Shown piece after piece: positions 34,831 through 42,986 of a stretch of 64,000 nucleotides of DNA; the first letter of the stretch is position 1, and every line of letters starts with the position of its first letter. The notes beneath the pieces are model-generated. The model was given only the letters and a program-made list of their open reading frames with translations, ran no database searches and had not been told where the DNA came from. Origin of the DNA: Treponema bryantii NK4A124 (lineage in GTDB: Bacteria > Spirochaetota > Spirochaetia > Treponematales > Treponemataceae). The stretch covers positions 186,001 to 250,000 of the forward strand of contig NZ_ATWV01000003.1 in NCBI RefSeq assembly GCF_000421345.1, written 5' to 3'. The translations under genes and the position numbers were made by a program.

Positions 34831-37609
34831 TGAACATCCTTCCTGTTTTTTCTGTTGTTATCTGCTTTGGTGCGTCGAACTTTATTTTAAATGTTGCCTG
34901 GGCCGGCTGAGATCTTCTTTCTTCGTAACCGTCTTTTGCATAAGAGAAGGCTGTTACATCCCATTCAAACTCACCTAAATCGAGCATAGTAAGTTTCTTG
35001 AGTTTGACCTTGTTACCCTTCACTCCTTTTTCTGTATAAACCGGAGTAAGGCTTCCATTAATCTGTTTTTTATAAAGTACAAAGTTATATTCTGTAGCGT
35101 CTGCAACATCTTTCCATTCAAAGGTGATTGAACGGTTTTTGCGGAGATAAGATGCGTCCATTGTAAGGTTATGTTTTGGAGACATAAGCATTGGACGGGC
35201 AAGCGAAGCAACCGATGTTACAGTAAAGTTTACAGGCTCTGTATTGATTGGAATTCCATCCTGGGTACTTGCAATAACCTGCCAGGTATAAGAGCCTGTA
35301 GTTAGACGAGGAACTGACGCAGTAGTTTTATTTGTTTTGATACTTTCTACAGTGCGTAAGGTTCCGTCGTCCTGGCGTTTTTTAATTACAAGCTCTGTAG
35401 ATACAGCCTTGTCGCGGCCTGGCTTCCAGGTGAAGTTTACAGGTGTACGCAGGGCACTAAGTCCGTCGATTTTTGCAGAAGGGGCAGGACTAAGGGCTGT
35501 AAGGTTCTCCGGTCTTCTTACAGTAAAGTCTACAGTTTCTACAGGGCCGGTTCTCAGTGGTGATATTTCTGTCTGAGAAGCAACAGCCTGAATCTTAACT
35601 GAATAAGAATCATCCGGCAGAGTAAAGCTTGCACTTGTTCCGGCTGCTTCCGGCTTTTCTGCTACAAGTTTATTGTCTGAATCGTAAACACGAACGTTAT
35701 AAAAATCTGCACCCTGAACAGGTGACCAGTTTAATTTTACAGGAGCATCTTTTGCAATAAGTACTTCTGCTTCATCTTTTACATTTGTTACGTTAGGAGC
35801 GGTTAACTCTTTTTGAACTACAAGATGATTTGGCTGTGTATATTCAAGCTCTCCATCCATTCCTTCGGTAGCAACACGCCAGTAGTATTCTCCATGAGGA
35901 AGATTTATATTTTCGATTGTTGTTCCCGGAACTGTTTTTTCTACCTGAACAGAAGAAAAATCTTTGCTTGAAGAAATCTGAATTGTAGTTTCTTTTCCGT
36001 TTGTCTTTGCTTCATCCGAAGGCTTCCACATAAAGCGCAGGCTGCTTACCTTTGTACTTTCTGTACTGAATTCTTCCGGAGGATAAACAAGCTTTGTCGG
36101 TACACTTACATATTTTGAAACTGTAAAATGACGGACATCTGATTCTGGTGTAAAATCATCCGGTTCCGAAGAATTACGGATTACCTTCCAGTAATATTCC
36201 TGTCCGTCTTTTTCTGGTAAGGCAAAACTAACACTGGCACGCTGGCCTGCAGTTTTTCTTCTTGTGATAATATCATTAAAATCTTTATCTGCAGAAACCA
36301 GCAGTTCGTAAGAAGCCTTAATGTCACTCTTCCAGCTGAAGTTTACATCCAGTGAATCTTTATAATGAATCTCTGCATTCTGCAGAGGCACTGTAAGAGA
36401 CGGAGGTGTTATACCTTCAGTTCTTTCTATTATAAAACTTGCAACTTTACTTGCTCCGGCATAACCTATTGAGTTTACTTCGTAATATGGAGTAACCTGC
36501 CACCACCACTGGCCGCTTCCTAGAGAATCCAGTTGCAAAGAAGGATTTACCACAACCTTTGAAATTACAGTGGTCTGCATATCCGGAGTTGAAGAAACTT
36601 TTACAAGATAATTTTTAGCATAATCGTTACCCTTCCAACGGAAATTCAAAAGAGGATTTCTGTTTCTATACTGGAAAGAACCGTTTTCTGCAGGAGAAAT
36701 AAGTTCAAGAGGCTCTGCCGCTTCTACAGATATTTTTCCTTCTGTCGCTTCGTCTTCATTTCCCTGAGGGAATACGCGCCAGTACAAAGTACCCTGAGAA
36801 ATATTTATAAGAGAGTCATTAGCCGAGGCTAACACTTTTTCTTCTGCAATCTGTGAAAAGTCTTTTTTTCTTGATGTCTGTAAAATTACTGGCTGGTTTG
36901 AATTAATTTTGTTCCATTCAAGTTTTACAGGAAGGGGCTCCCCTTCTACATTAAGCACACGCAGCTCCGGCGGAATTGAAGTTACGGTAACAGGCATCTT
37001 TGCAATTTCACCAGTTGCTTTTACACTTAATGATTGGCCTGCCTGCATTGCTTCTGTTATACCGCTGGCGCCTGTGACTGTTGCCGAGCCGCTTTGAACT
37101 TCAACAGTTTTAGAACCTGCTCCACCCGCACTTGTTTTTGCAGAAAGGCTTGTTCCGCCTGAAGCTTTTACAGTTGAACCATCGTTCATTGTAAGCTGTA
37201 CATTACCTTTTTCCGAAGATTCAACCTGAAGGTTTCCATTACCTACAGAAATATTTACGCCTTCAAAATCAGAATAGTAAACCTGAATCATTGTATTTTC
37301 ATAAATGTTTACTTCTGAACCGTCGTTGAAAGTAATTACTGCTTCTGCAAGTTCTGCAGTACGGATAAGGTCGCCGTTATAAAGAGGAGTTGATTTATCG
37401 ATTCTTTCCCAGACAACACGGTCTTCGTATTTACGCTGGGCGATACGATTTTTAAAAGTGATTATTGCAATTTCATCTTTATCATCACGGCTCGATGAAT
37501 TGTTTAAATCTTTCCAGAAGGTCCAGCTGAAAAAGCCTGCTACAGAAAGAGTTAGAACAACTACAAAAAAATCACGAACCGGCGACTTGAATTTTGTTCT
37601 CTTCCGCAT
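34820..37609 (-). CDS. FecR-domain protein with many FN3-like repeats
   Basis: About 929 residues. A single N-terminal transmembrane segment (about 14-31) is followed by a FecR domain (about 40-150: GDLIRTAELAEAVITFNDGSEVNI) and then roughly seven repeats of about 90 residues, each with a W-rich strand (VKLEWNKI, LNFRWKGND, VNFSWKSD, LRFMWKPSD, VKLNWSPVQ, VNFTWKPG, ITFEWKDV). The start at 37609 is inside the 3' end of the cyclase gene; an upstream ATG at 37642 is less likely. From memory, treponemes have a FecR-type protein next to adenylate cyclase (the TP0483-TP0485 area in T. pallidum). Confidence 0.75.
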   Translation of the reverse strand: MRKRTKFKSPVRDFFVVVLTLSVAGFFSWTFWKDLNNSSSRDDKDEIAIITFKNRIAQRKYEDRVVWERIDKSTPLYNGDLIRTAELAEAVITFNDGSEVNIYENTMIQVYYSDFEGVNISVGNGNLQVESSEKGNVQLTMNDGSTVKASGGTSLSAKTSAGGAGSKTVEVQSGSATVTGASGITEAMQAGQSLSVKATGEIAKMPVTVTSIPPELRVLNVEGEPLPVKLEWNKINSNQPVILQTSRKKDFSQIAEEKVLASANDSLINISQGTLYWRVFPQGNEDEATEGKISVEAAEPLELISPAENGSFQYRNRNPLLNFRWKGNDYAKNYLVKVSSTPDMQTTVISKVVVNPSLQLDSLGSGQWWWQVTPYYEVNSIGYAGASKVASFIIERTEGITPPSLTVPLQNAEIHYKDSLDVNFSWKSDIKASYELLVSADKDFNDIITRRKTAGQRASVSFALPEKDGQEYYWKVIRNSSEPDDFTPESDVRHFTVSKYVSVPTKLVYPPEEFSTESTKVSSLRFMWKPSDEAKTNGKETTIQISSSKDFSSVQVEKTVPGTTIENINLPHGEYYWRVATEGMDGELEYTQPNHLVVQKELTAPNVTNVKDEAEVLIAKDAPVKLNWSPVQGADFYNVRVYDSDNKLVAEKPEAAGTSASFTLPDDSYSVKIQAVASQTEISPLRTGPVETVDFTVRRPENLTALSPAPSAKIDGLSALRTPVNFTWKPGRDKAVSTELVIKKRQDDGTLRTVESIKTNKTTASVPRLTTGSYTWQVIASTQDGIPINTEPVNFTVTSVASLARPMLMSPKHNLTMDASYLRKNRSITFEWKDVADATEYNFVLYKKQINGSLTPVYTEKGVKGNKVKLKKLTMLDLGEFEWDVTAFSYAKDGYEERRSQPAQATFKIKFDAPKQITTEKTGRMFSEE

Positions 37610-39731
37610 CCAGGTTAACCTTTCCAAAATCAGGCTCAGCAATTCCGAGCAGCTTTCTCATTTCTGAAAGTGTCTTAGGTCCTTTTGGTCCTATCGCACG
37701 TTCGCAATCTTTATCCAGTTTAAAGTCCTTATCAAAACTGAAGAACTTTTCAATATCAAAGGCAGGCATATTTACAACACCAAAGAAGTGCTGCTTGCCC
37801 TTTCCTTTTACTTCAAAGTCTACAGGAATCTGTTCTACAATCAGTTCGCAAGGTTTATTTTCAGGCTTGATTGTAAAATTATTTTCCTTACATTTTATAA
37901 AATCATATTTGAGAATATCGTAGGTATCCTGAGTGATAAGAGTATCTGTTCCACATGGTTTGTTAGAAGCTTCGGTACGGCTGGCAAAGTTTACGGCATC
38001 ACCAATCGAAGTGTATTCCATTTTGTCGAAGGATCCCATAAAGCCTACTGTTGCGCGTCCGGAGTTGAGACCTGCACCAATTCTGATGTGAGGCTTGTAC
38101 TTTGCAAGAGGTTCTTTTTCGTGTGCCTTTGTAAAGGCTTCTGCTTCCTTGTTGTAAAGCATGAGGGAATAGCGCATTGCCATACAACAGGTGATGGCGG
38201 CAAGGGCATCGCGTTTTACATATGCGTCGTGATGTTTCTTTGCTTTTTTGTATTCGGCTGAATCCGGCGGCAGCTGTTCCCAGTCAAGGCTTTCGTTACG
38301 AAGCACACCCCAGGCAGCCATGATGGCATCACCTTCAAATTTATCTACAGTTCCGCCTGTACGTGTAATGCAGGAAACCATACGGCTCATATAGTCGTTC
38401 AAAAAGCTGATGATTTCGCCGGCAGACTTTTCGCCAAAACGATTTTTGAAGCCGTCTGAAATTGCAGTGAAGCCTCGAATGTCGCTGAAGAAAATTGTAA
38501 TGTCTTTAAGGTGTGGCTCAAAATCAATTTCCTTTTTGATGATAGCCTGAGTAACGCCCTTGTTTGTAAGCTTGGTGAAGGTATTTAAGATTTCGCGTTC
38601 ATGCTTGGTTGAGTTTGCAAGGACACCAATTTCATCTCTGTGTGTTTTTTTGATTTCGCTGAAGAGCTCTGTATTAAAGTTTCCCTGGTTGATTTCGTTT
38701 ACAATTGCCGTAAGCACCTTAAGCGGACGGCTGAGAGATTTTGAGAAAAAGTAAATTATGAGGATTGAAAGCGAAAGAATGATTGCAGATATATAAAGAT
38801 TTCTGCGGGTAGTTCTTTTTACACCTTCCAGAATGATTGAAGTCTGGGCTGTTGTGATTACCGCACAGTCGCCAAAAGAAAGTTTTCTAAAGGCGCCTAT
38901 GTATTCTGTTCCGTTTTTTGTGTTATAGGTAATCTGAGAGTTGTTTGCAGCACTTTCCTGCATTGCCTTAACTATAGGATTTGATGATTCGTCTGCAGCC
39001 TGCATCATAAGAGAGCTGTCGCTGTGAAGAAGGATGGTTCCGTCTTTGTTTACAAAGAAAGACTGGTTTACACTGCCTGATGCAAAGCTGTTGCTAAGGT
39101 CTTCTGCAGAAAACAAAAATGCGACTACACTGTTTCCTGAGTTCTCTGGGGCAGATCCGTCTGCAAGGGCCGCTCCACCGCTGGTTGCCGGATAAAAAAA
39201 GGAAAGGACCGGTGCGTTAAAAAACGGCGATGCGTTATGCAGCTCCATATAGCCGTTTGAGGCTTTTTCGATTAAGGCTTCTTCCTGTAAAAAATAATTC
39301 AGAGCCGAATCCGGCTCGAGCTCCTGAGAAATAAAAAAGGCAGTGTTTGTGAAGAGACGACCTGAGTCCGGCAGATATACGGCCGCCACGGATTTGTTGC
39401 GGTCGAAGTACAGATTTTCCAGAGCCATGATTTCGGTCTGATTGGAGCCGGCAGTGTTTAAGAGGTCTATAAACATAGCAACACTGGACAGGGCCGAAGT
39501 GATTCGGTTTTCTGTATCGGCGGCGGTGCGGCTATTGATTGTAAGATTGTTTTCTTCGGCGTTGTTGCGGACGTCGGCGGTTACGAAGTATGAGACGGCG
39601 TAGGTAACACCGCCAAGTGCAATAAGTACAATTGTTGAAATAATTGCAATGAGTTTTATACCAATAGGGTGTCTAACCTTATCGGCTTTATTTTTTGGGA
39701 TTTTTTTTTCTTTCACTTTGTTACTGTCCAT
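37572..39731 (-). CDS. Membrane-bound class III adenylate/guanylate cyclase
   Basis: 719 residues. TM1 (about 24-46), an extracytoplasmic sensor of about 250 residues, TM2 (about 305-328), a HAMP linker, and a class III cyclase domain (about 410-600). Metal-binding Asp residues are in FFSDIRGFT and KFEGDAIMAAWG; NSGRATVGFMGS and YTSIGDAVNFASRTE complete the site. It makes a cyclic nucleotide, probably cAMP, in response to an external signal. A promoter is visible upstream. The last 38 bp overlap the FecR gene, and at least four surface-protein genes follow in the same direction. Confidence 0.88.
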   Translation of the reverse strand: MDSNKVKEKKIPKNKADKVRHPIGIKLIAIISTIVLIALGGVTYAVSYFVTADVRNNAEENNLTINSRTAADTENRITSALSSVAMFIDLLNTAGSNQTEIMALENLYFDRNKSVAAVYLPDSGRLFTNTAFFISQELEPDSALNYFLQEEALIEKASNGYMELHNASPFFNAPVLSFFYPATSGGAALADGSAPENSGNSVVAFLFSAEDLSNSFASGSVNQSFFVNKDGTILLHSDSSLMMQAADESSNPIVKAMQESAANNSQITYNTKNGTEYIGAFRKLSFGDCAVITTAQTSIILEGVKRTTRRNLYISAIILSLSILIIYFFSKSLSRPLKVLTAIVNEINQGNFNTELFSEIKKTHRDEIGVLANSTKHEREILNTFTKLTNKGVTQAIIKKEIDFEPHLKDITIFFSDIRGFTAISDGFKNRFGEKSAGEIISFLNDYMSRMVSCITRTGGTVDKFEGDAIMAAWGVLRNESLDWEQLPPDSAEYKKAKKHHDAYVKRDALAAITCCMAMRYSLMLYNKEAEAFTKAHEKEPLAKYKPHIRIGAGLNSGRATVGFMGSFDKMEYTSIGDAVNFASRTEASNKPCGTDTLITQDTYDILKYDFIKCKENNFTIKPENKPCELIVEQIPVDFEVKGKGKQHFFGVVNMPAFDIEKFFSFDKDFKLDKDCERAIGPKGPKTLSEMRKLLGIAEPDFGKVNLDAEENKIQVAGS

Positions 39732-39748
39732 AAGAATATTATCGGAAT

Positions 39749-39777
39749 ATTATAGCATTTATAGTAGATTCTTACAA
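39749..39777 (-). promoter_or_regulatory. Promoter of the cyclase/surface-protein operon
   Basis: On the minus strand, TTGTAA (-35, at 39772-39777) and TATAAT (-10, at 39749-39754) are separated by exactly 17 nt, ending 17 nt before the cyclase ATG. It has the same -35 hexamer as the sugar-kinase promoter in this window. Confidence 0.6.
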
Positions 39778-39795
39778 ATAATTGTATGTTTATGA

Positions 39796-39834
39796 TGGAT
39801 TGCCACGTCGCCCCAAGGGTCTCCTCGCAATGAC
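39796..39834 (-). repeat. Palindromic element B2
   Basis: Starts TGGATTGCCACGTCGC and ends CTCGCAATGAC; inverted relative to B3, 15 bp away. Confidence 0.75.
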
Positions 39835-39849
39835 AAAGTTACAGCAAGG

Positions 39850-39882
39850 TCATTGCGAGGAGCGAAGCGACGTGGCAATCCA
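39850..39882 (+). repeat. Palindromic element B3, overlapping the miaA 3' end
   Basis: TCATTGCGAGGAGC-GAA-GCGACGTGGCAATCCA. Read on the minus strand it encodes the last residues of MiaA (QWIATSLRSSQ) and its TGA stop. Confidence 0.78.
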
Positions 39883-40833
39883 TTGATTTATTATTTCTGT
39901 AATGTTCAAAATATCATTTTCCTGTGCAGTAAATTCAATCACCTGGCTACCCGGAATATCTCTAATATAGGTGTACTGTTTCTTTGCATATTTTGTGCTG
40001 TGGTGTTTTATGGCTTCTTTGATTTCTTCGATTTTTTCCGGGCCATAAAGGCTGCCGTCTTCTGCAAACCATTCGCTGTAGCCTATAGCCTTCATACCGG
40101 GGCTGTCTTTGCCGTAGCCTTTTGCAACAAGAGAACGGACTTCATCTTCCAGTCCTACTTCAAACATGAGGTCTACACGGCGGCGGATACGGTCATAAAG
40201 CTCTTCCCGTTCTGGCTGCAAAACAAGAAACTTAAAATCAAACTTATCGCGGATTTTCCCCTGACCTTCTGCCTGATATTCTGAGCGTTTTTTACCGCTA
40301 AGATAAAAAACTTCAAGGGCACGGCAGATTCTGTAAGCATCGTTTGGATGGATTTTTGCCGCACTTTCCGGGTCAATTTTCTTCAGTTCATCATAAAGGG
40401 CCTGATTTCCTTCGCGGGCTATGCGTTCTTTAAGTTCATTGCGGAGTTTTTCATCTGAAACCGGAGTTGGAGCAAGGCCATATAAAAAATTTCTGATATA
40501 AAAGCCTGTTCCGCCTACTACAACCGGTAAGTTACCGCGGGCCGTTATTTCCTGGCAGGCTTTGTCCGCAGCGTTCACAAAATCAGACACATTATACTGC
40601 AGGTCTGGTGTAAGAAGATTTATTAGATGATGAGGGATTTCTTTCTGAAGGTCTGCTTCGGGCTTTGCAGTGCCAATGTCCATTTCTTTATAGACTGCCT
40701 GTGAATCTGCGCTGATTATTTCTGCCTTTAAAATAAAATGACTGCCTTGAGGTGAAAAAAGTTCCCTCGTTAAGGCAGTCTTTCCCGAAGCTGTGGGCGC
40801 AAAAATAACTAAAACCTTAGTCTTTGTGCTCAA
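39850..40833 (-). CDS. miaA: tRNA dimethylallyltransferase
   Basis: 327 residues. P-loop FAPTASGKTAL (about 11-21), followed by ISADSQAVYKEMDIGTAKP, and RICRALEVFYLSGK in the middle: the MiaA signature set. It adds dimethylallyl to A37 of UNN-reading tRNAs, using an isoprenoid made by the MEP pathway that begins with dxs. The start overlaps the rpoZ-like stop by 17 bp. The final 11 codons come from palindrome B3, a repeat-derived C-terminus. Confidence 0.93.
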   Translation of the reverse strand: MSTKTKVLVIFAPTASGKTALTRELFSPQGSHFILKAEIISADSQAVYKEMDIGTAKPEADLQKEIPHHLINLLTPDLQYNVSDFVNAADKACQEITARGNLPVVVGGTGFYIRNFLYGLAPTPVSDEKLRNELKERIAREGNQALYDELKKIDPESAAKIHPNDAYRICRALEVFYLSGKKRSEYQAEGQGKIRDKFDFKFLVLQPEREELYDRIRRRVDLMFEVGLEDEVRSLVAKGYGKDSPGMKAIGYSEWFAEDGSLYGPEKIEEIKEAIKHHSTKYAKKQYTYIRDIPGSQVIEFTAQENDILNITEIINQWIATSLRSSQ

Positions 40834-41014
40834 TGCGGTAAGTTACTCTATGTGTAAAAAGCTGTTTTGCAGCTGCACAAACAACCTTATCCTGGTTTGC
40901 AGCAATTTCAGGATCATTTACTTTTGCCATCTGATATGCACGAAGACTTGCTGCTACTGTAATCTCATAAATATTGCCGTTAAATGTTACTAACTGTTCC
41001 AAAGGAAAAACCAT
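40817..41014 (-). CDS. rpoZ: RNA polymerase omega-subunit-like protein
   Basis: 65 residues: MVFPLEQLVTFNGNIYEITV at the start, then SLRAYQMAKVND and KVVCAAAKQLFTHRV. Small size, the helix pattern and the AAKQ/TxxV ending resemble treponemal omega subunits, though they are quite distant from E. coli RpoZ. It would help assemble beta' in RNA polymerase. Coupled to miaA by overlap. Assignment rests on memory of the treponemal family. Confidence 0.6.
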   Translation of the reverse strand: MVFPLEQLVTFNGNIYEITVAASLRAYQMAKVNDPEIAANQDKVVCAAAKQLFTHRVTYRIEHKD

Positions 41015-41063
41015 TCTTCACCTCAAATATAATAGAATATTTTAACAATTATAACACTTAGTG

Positions 41064-42293
41064 TCAAGAAAGTGAGCTGTAAATGATGTTTCGAGCACGG
41101 CGGATGGCGGCAGTGGTACCGGAATCGCAGCGCTGCATGGTCATTACAATTGTGAGGCCTGATTCGCGGTCTACAGAGACGTATGGGCCAAGCCAGCCGT
41201 CCCAGCCGAACTCGCCTTTGCTGGTAAATACGTTGCAGGCCCCCGGATTTGCAGCCACTCTCATGAGGTTGCAGTAGCTGTAACCTGCCAGATGCGGCAT
41301 TTTGATGTCGAAAGTCTGCTGAACTGACGGCATAAGGCGGGAGTCGCTCAGGCGGCGCACTGTGTTTTCGCTGAGTATACGGCGGCCGTTGAGACTTCCG
41401 CCGTTTGCCAGCATAAGGGCAAAGTTCATGTAGTCGTCTGCGGTTGAACAGAGACCGGCGCCGCCGCTTTCGAAGGCCGGCTGATGGTTCATTTTATCCT
41501 GAACGCCGAGGTTGCAGTCTGTAAAAAGCTGCAGGGTGTGCTTTTCGCTGCCGTCTGTCCAGTCTTCTATAGAGCGGTAAACCTTTGCAAGGCGGCTTTG
41601 TTTTTCTTCAGGCACATAAAAATCTGTATCATTCATGGCAAGAGGCTTAAAAATACGCTCTTTCATAAAATCACTGAAGCTCTGGCCAGAAACGACCTCT
41701 ATTACGGCACCTAGAATATCTGCGGAATAGCCGTAGTTGTATTCTGTTCCCGGCTCAAAGTTCAGTGGAATCTGGGCTATACGGCGGGCAAATTCTCTTG
41801 TGGTAATCTGATTTTTGCCGCCGTCTTTTTCGTCTTCATTAAGGTCCTTTATGAGAACTGATGTAAGGTGTTCTCCATAAAAAGAGCCTTCTCCCCAGGC
41901 GCCGTAACCGTAGCCGCTTGTCATATTCAAAAGGTCCTGAATAAGGATCGGGCGCCTTGCGGGTCTTAGATTTCCCTTGCGGCCGCGATCTGTGCATACT
42001 TTGACATCTTTGAACTCGGGAAGGTAGCGGAAAACTTCGGCGGCGAAGTCAAGCTTACCCTCTTCCATAAGAATCATGGCGGCAACGGCGGTAACCGGCT
42101 TGGTCATGGAATAAAGGCGGGCGATTGTGTCGCGGTTATAGGCCCGGCCGGCGGCTACATCTGCGAGGCCTGACTGCCAGTAACCAAGCTCGCGGCCATC
42201 TTTGCAAACCAGAAGATTTAAGCCTGCGGCTTCCTTTTTATTTACAAAATCGTCTAAAACTGACTGTACATTTTCGAGTAACTTATAATTCAT
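41064..42293 (-). CDS. Serine hydrolase of the class C beta-lactamase family
   Basis: 409 residues, no signal peptide. The catalytic SxxK is in RLYSMTKPVTAV (about residue 62), the tyrosine motif lies in TEYNYGYSADILG, and the third motif is probably in GEFGWDGWLGPY. Such proteins are usually esterases or D-amino peptide hydrolases rather than true beta-lactamases; the absence of a signal peptide supports an intracellular esterase-like role. Local GC is higher than in most of the window. Stands alone, followed by the large non-coding region. Confidence 0.82.
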   Translation of the reverse strand: MNYKLLENVQSVLDDFVNKKEAAGLNLLVCKDGRELGYWQSGLADVAAGRAYNRDTIARLYSMTKPVTAVAAMILMEEGKLDFAAEVFRYLPEFKDVKVCTDRGRKGNLRPARRPILIQDLLNMTSGYGYGAWGEGSFYGEHLTSVLIKDLNEDEKDGGKNQITTREFARRIAQIPLNFEPGTEYNYGYSADILGAVIEVVSGQSFSDFMKERIFKPLAMNDTDFYVPEEKQSRLAKVYRSIEDWTDGSEKHTLQLFTDCNLGVQDKMNHQPAFESGGAGLCSTADDYMNFALMLANGGSLNGRRILSENTVRRLSDSRLMPSVQQTFDIKMPHLAGYSYCNLMRVAANPGACNVFTSKGEFGWDGWLGPYVSVDRESGLTIVMTMQRCDSGTTAAIRRARNIIYSSLS

Positions 42294-42379
42294 AGTTTTA
42301 TGATAGCACAGTTACAGGGGATTTGCATCATGGAGATTTCTGATTTTTAGTGTTGGGGTGGGAAGATTTTAGGGATTTT

Positions 42380-42414
42380 CCGACAAACAAGAGCTCTGAA
42401 GTGCCTTTTGTCGG
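42380..42414. repeat. 35-bp inverted-repeat unit 1
   Basis: CCGACAAA, 19-nt centre, TTTGTCGG; the flanks extend the pairing to 13 bp (ATTTTCCGACAAA/TTTGTCGGAAAAT). Confidence 0.85.
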
Positions 42415-42442
42415 AAAATTTTCAGACCTGTTTTTTGAAAAT

Positions 42443-42477
42443 CCGACAAAAAGAAGAGTTGGGTAGGTTTTTGTCGG
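42443..42477. repeat. 35-bp inverted-repeat unit 2
   Basis: CCGACAAA, 19-nt centre, TTTGTCGG; pairing extends to 9 bp. Starts 63 bp after unit 1. Confidence 0.85.
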
Positions 42478-42536
42478 AAAAATGTCGAGATTTTTGATTG
42501 AATTAATAAATTGTGAGAGTTTTTAAGTCATTTTTT

Positions 42537-42571
42537 CCGACAAAATAGATACCTGAGGGGAGTCTTGTCGG
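42537..42571. repeat. 35-bp inverted-repeat unit 3
   Basis: CCGACAAA, 19-nt centre, CTTGTCGG (one arm mismatch). Starts 94 bp after unit 2. Confidence 0.82.
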
Positions 42572-42599
42572 ATTTTTAGTTTTTCGGCTTTGTTGTTTT

Positions 42600-42634
42600 C
42601 CGACAAAGAGGAGCTTTGAAATGTATTTTGTCGG
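42600..42634. repeat. 35-bp inverted-repeat unit 4
   Basis: CCGACAAA, 19-nt centre, TTTGTCGG; pairing extends to 12 bp. Starts 63 bp after unit 3. Its centre matches that of unit 1 at 13 of 19 positions. Confidence 0.85.
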
Positions 42635-42746
42635 AAAAAAATCATTATGAGCCCATCCCCCCGCGGGAAAGTGGGGCGTTACGGGGCCGGTACTTTAGTG
42701 ATTGGGATTCTTTATTGTGAATTTGTAAAAAAACTGTGCCCCGTTC

Positions 42747-42756
42747 GGGGGGGGGG
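42747..42756 (+). repeat. G10 homopolymer tract
   Basis: Ten Gs following CCCCGTTC. Tracts of this length are prone to slippage; it is 230 bp upstream of the kinase start, outside the visible promoter. Confidence 0.8.
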
Positions 42757-42779
42757 TAGCGGAAAAGACCGGAGCGAAC

Positions 42780-42828
42780 GGTGGTTAGAGTAGTACGGTG
42801 CTAAAGCACCTATCGTATCGAAACCACC
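42780..42828 (+). repeat. Palindromic element A11 (divergent, long)
   Basis: Outer stem GGTGGTT/AACCACC as in the family, but the inner part is longer, with GGTGC-TAAA-GCACC and extra TAGTAC/TATCGTATCG flanks. Confidence 0.7.
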
Positions 42829-42851
42829 GTGAGTGAGGACTTTGGAGCGCA

Positions 42852-42866
42852 GGGGGGGGCCCCCCC
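42852..42866. repeat. G8C7 palindromic homopolymer block
   Basis: Eight Gs directly followed by seven Cs, 50 bp upstream of the kinase promoter. Can form a strong GC hairpin. Confidence 0.8.
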
Positions 42867-42915
42867 TCCTTAAAAACTACGTAAATATTTCAACTTTATT
42901 CAGTAAAAATCTTAA

Positions 42916-42944
42916 TTGTAAAAGACTTTAATATTGAATATAAT
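42916..42944 (+). promoter_or_regulatory. Promoter of the sugar-kinase operon
   Basis: TTGTAA (42916-42921), 17-nt spacer, TATAAT (42939-42944). A second TATAAT lies at 42949. The ribosome site AAAGGA is 6 nt before the ATG at 42987. Confidence 0.6.
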
Positions 42945-42986
42945 AGGCTATAATTTAGTTAAAGGATTTACTAAAAAGGAAATATT

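Larger units (their letters stand above)
42294..42986. other. 693-bp non-coding region
   Basis: No credible reading frame. It holds, in order, four 35-bp inverted-repeat units (42380-42634), a GC-rich segment with C6 and G10 runs, a divergent A-type palindrome (42780-42828), a G8C7 block (42852-42866) and the promoter of the kinase gene. Base composition switches abruptly from AT-rich to GC-rich near 42650 and back near 42870. Confidence 0.75.

Noticed and set aside
41064-42293. True antibiotic-resistance beta-lactamase
   Set aside because: SxxK family resemblance only; no signal peptide and motifs closer to esterase-type members.
42380-42634. CRISPR array
   Set aside because: The regular 35-bp units have conserved inverted arms and related centres rather than identical direct repeats with unrelated spacers; only four units, unequal gaps and no cas genes.
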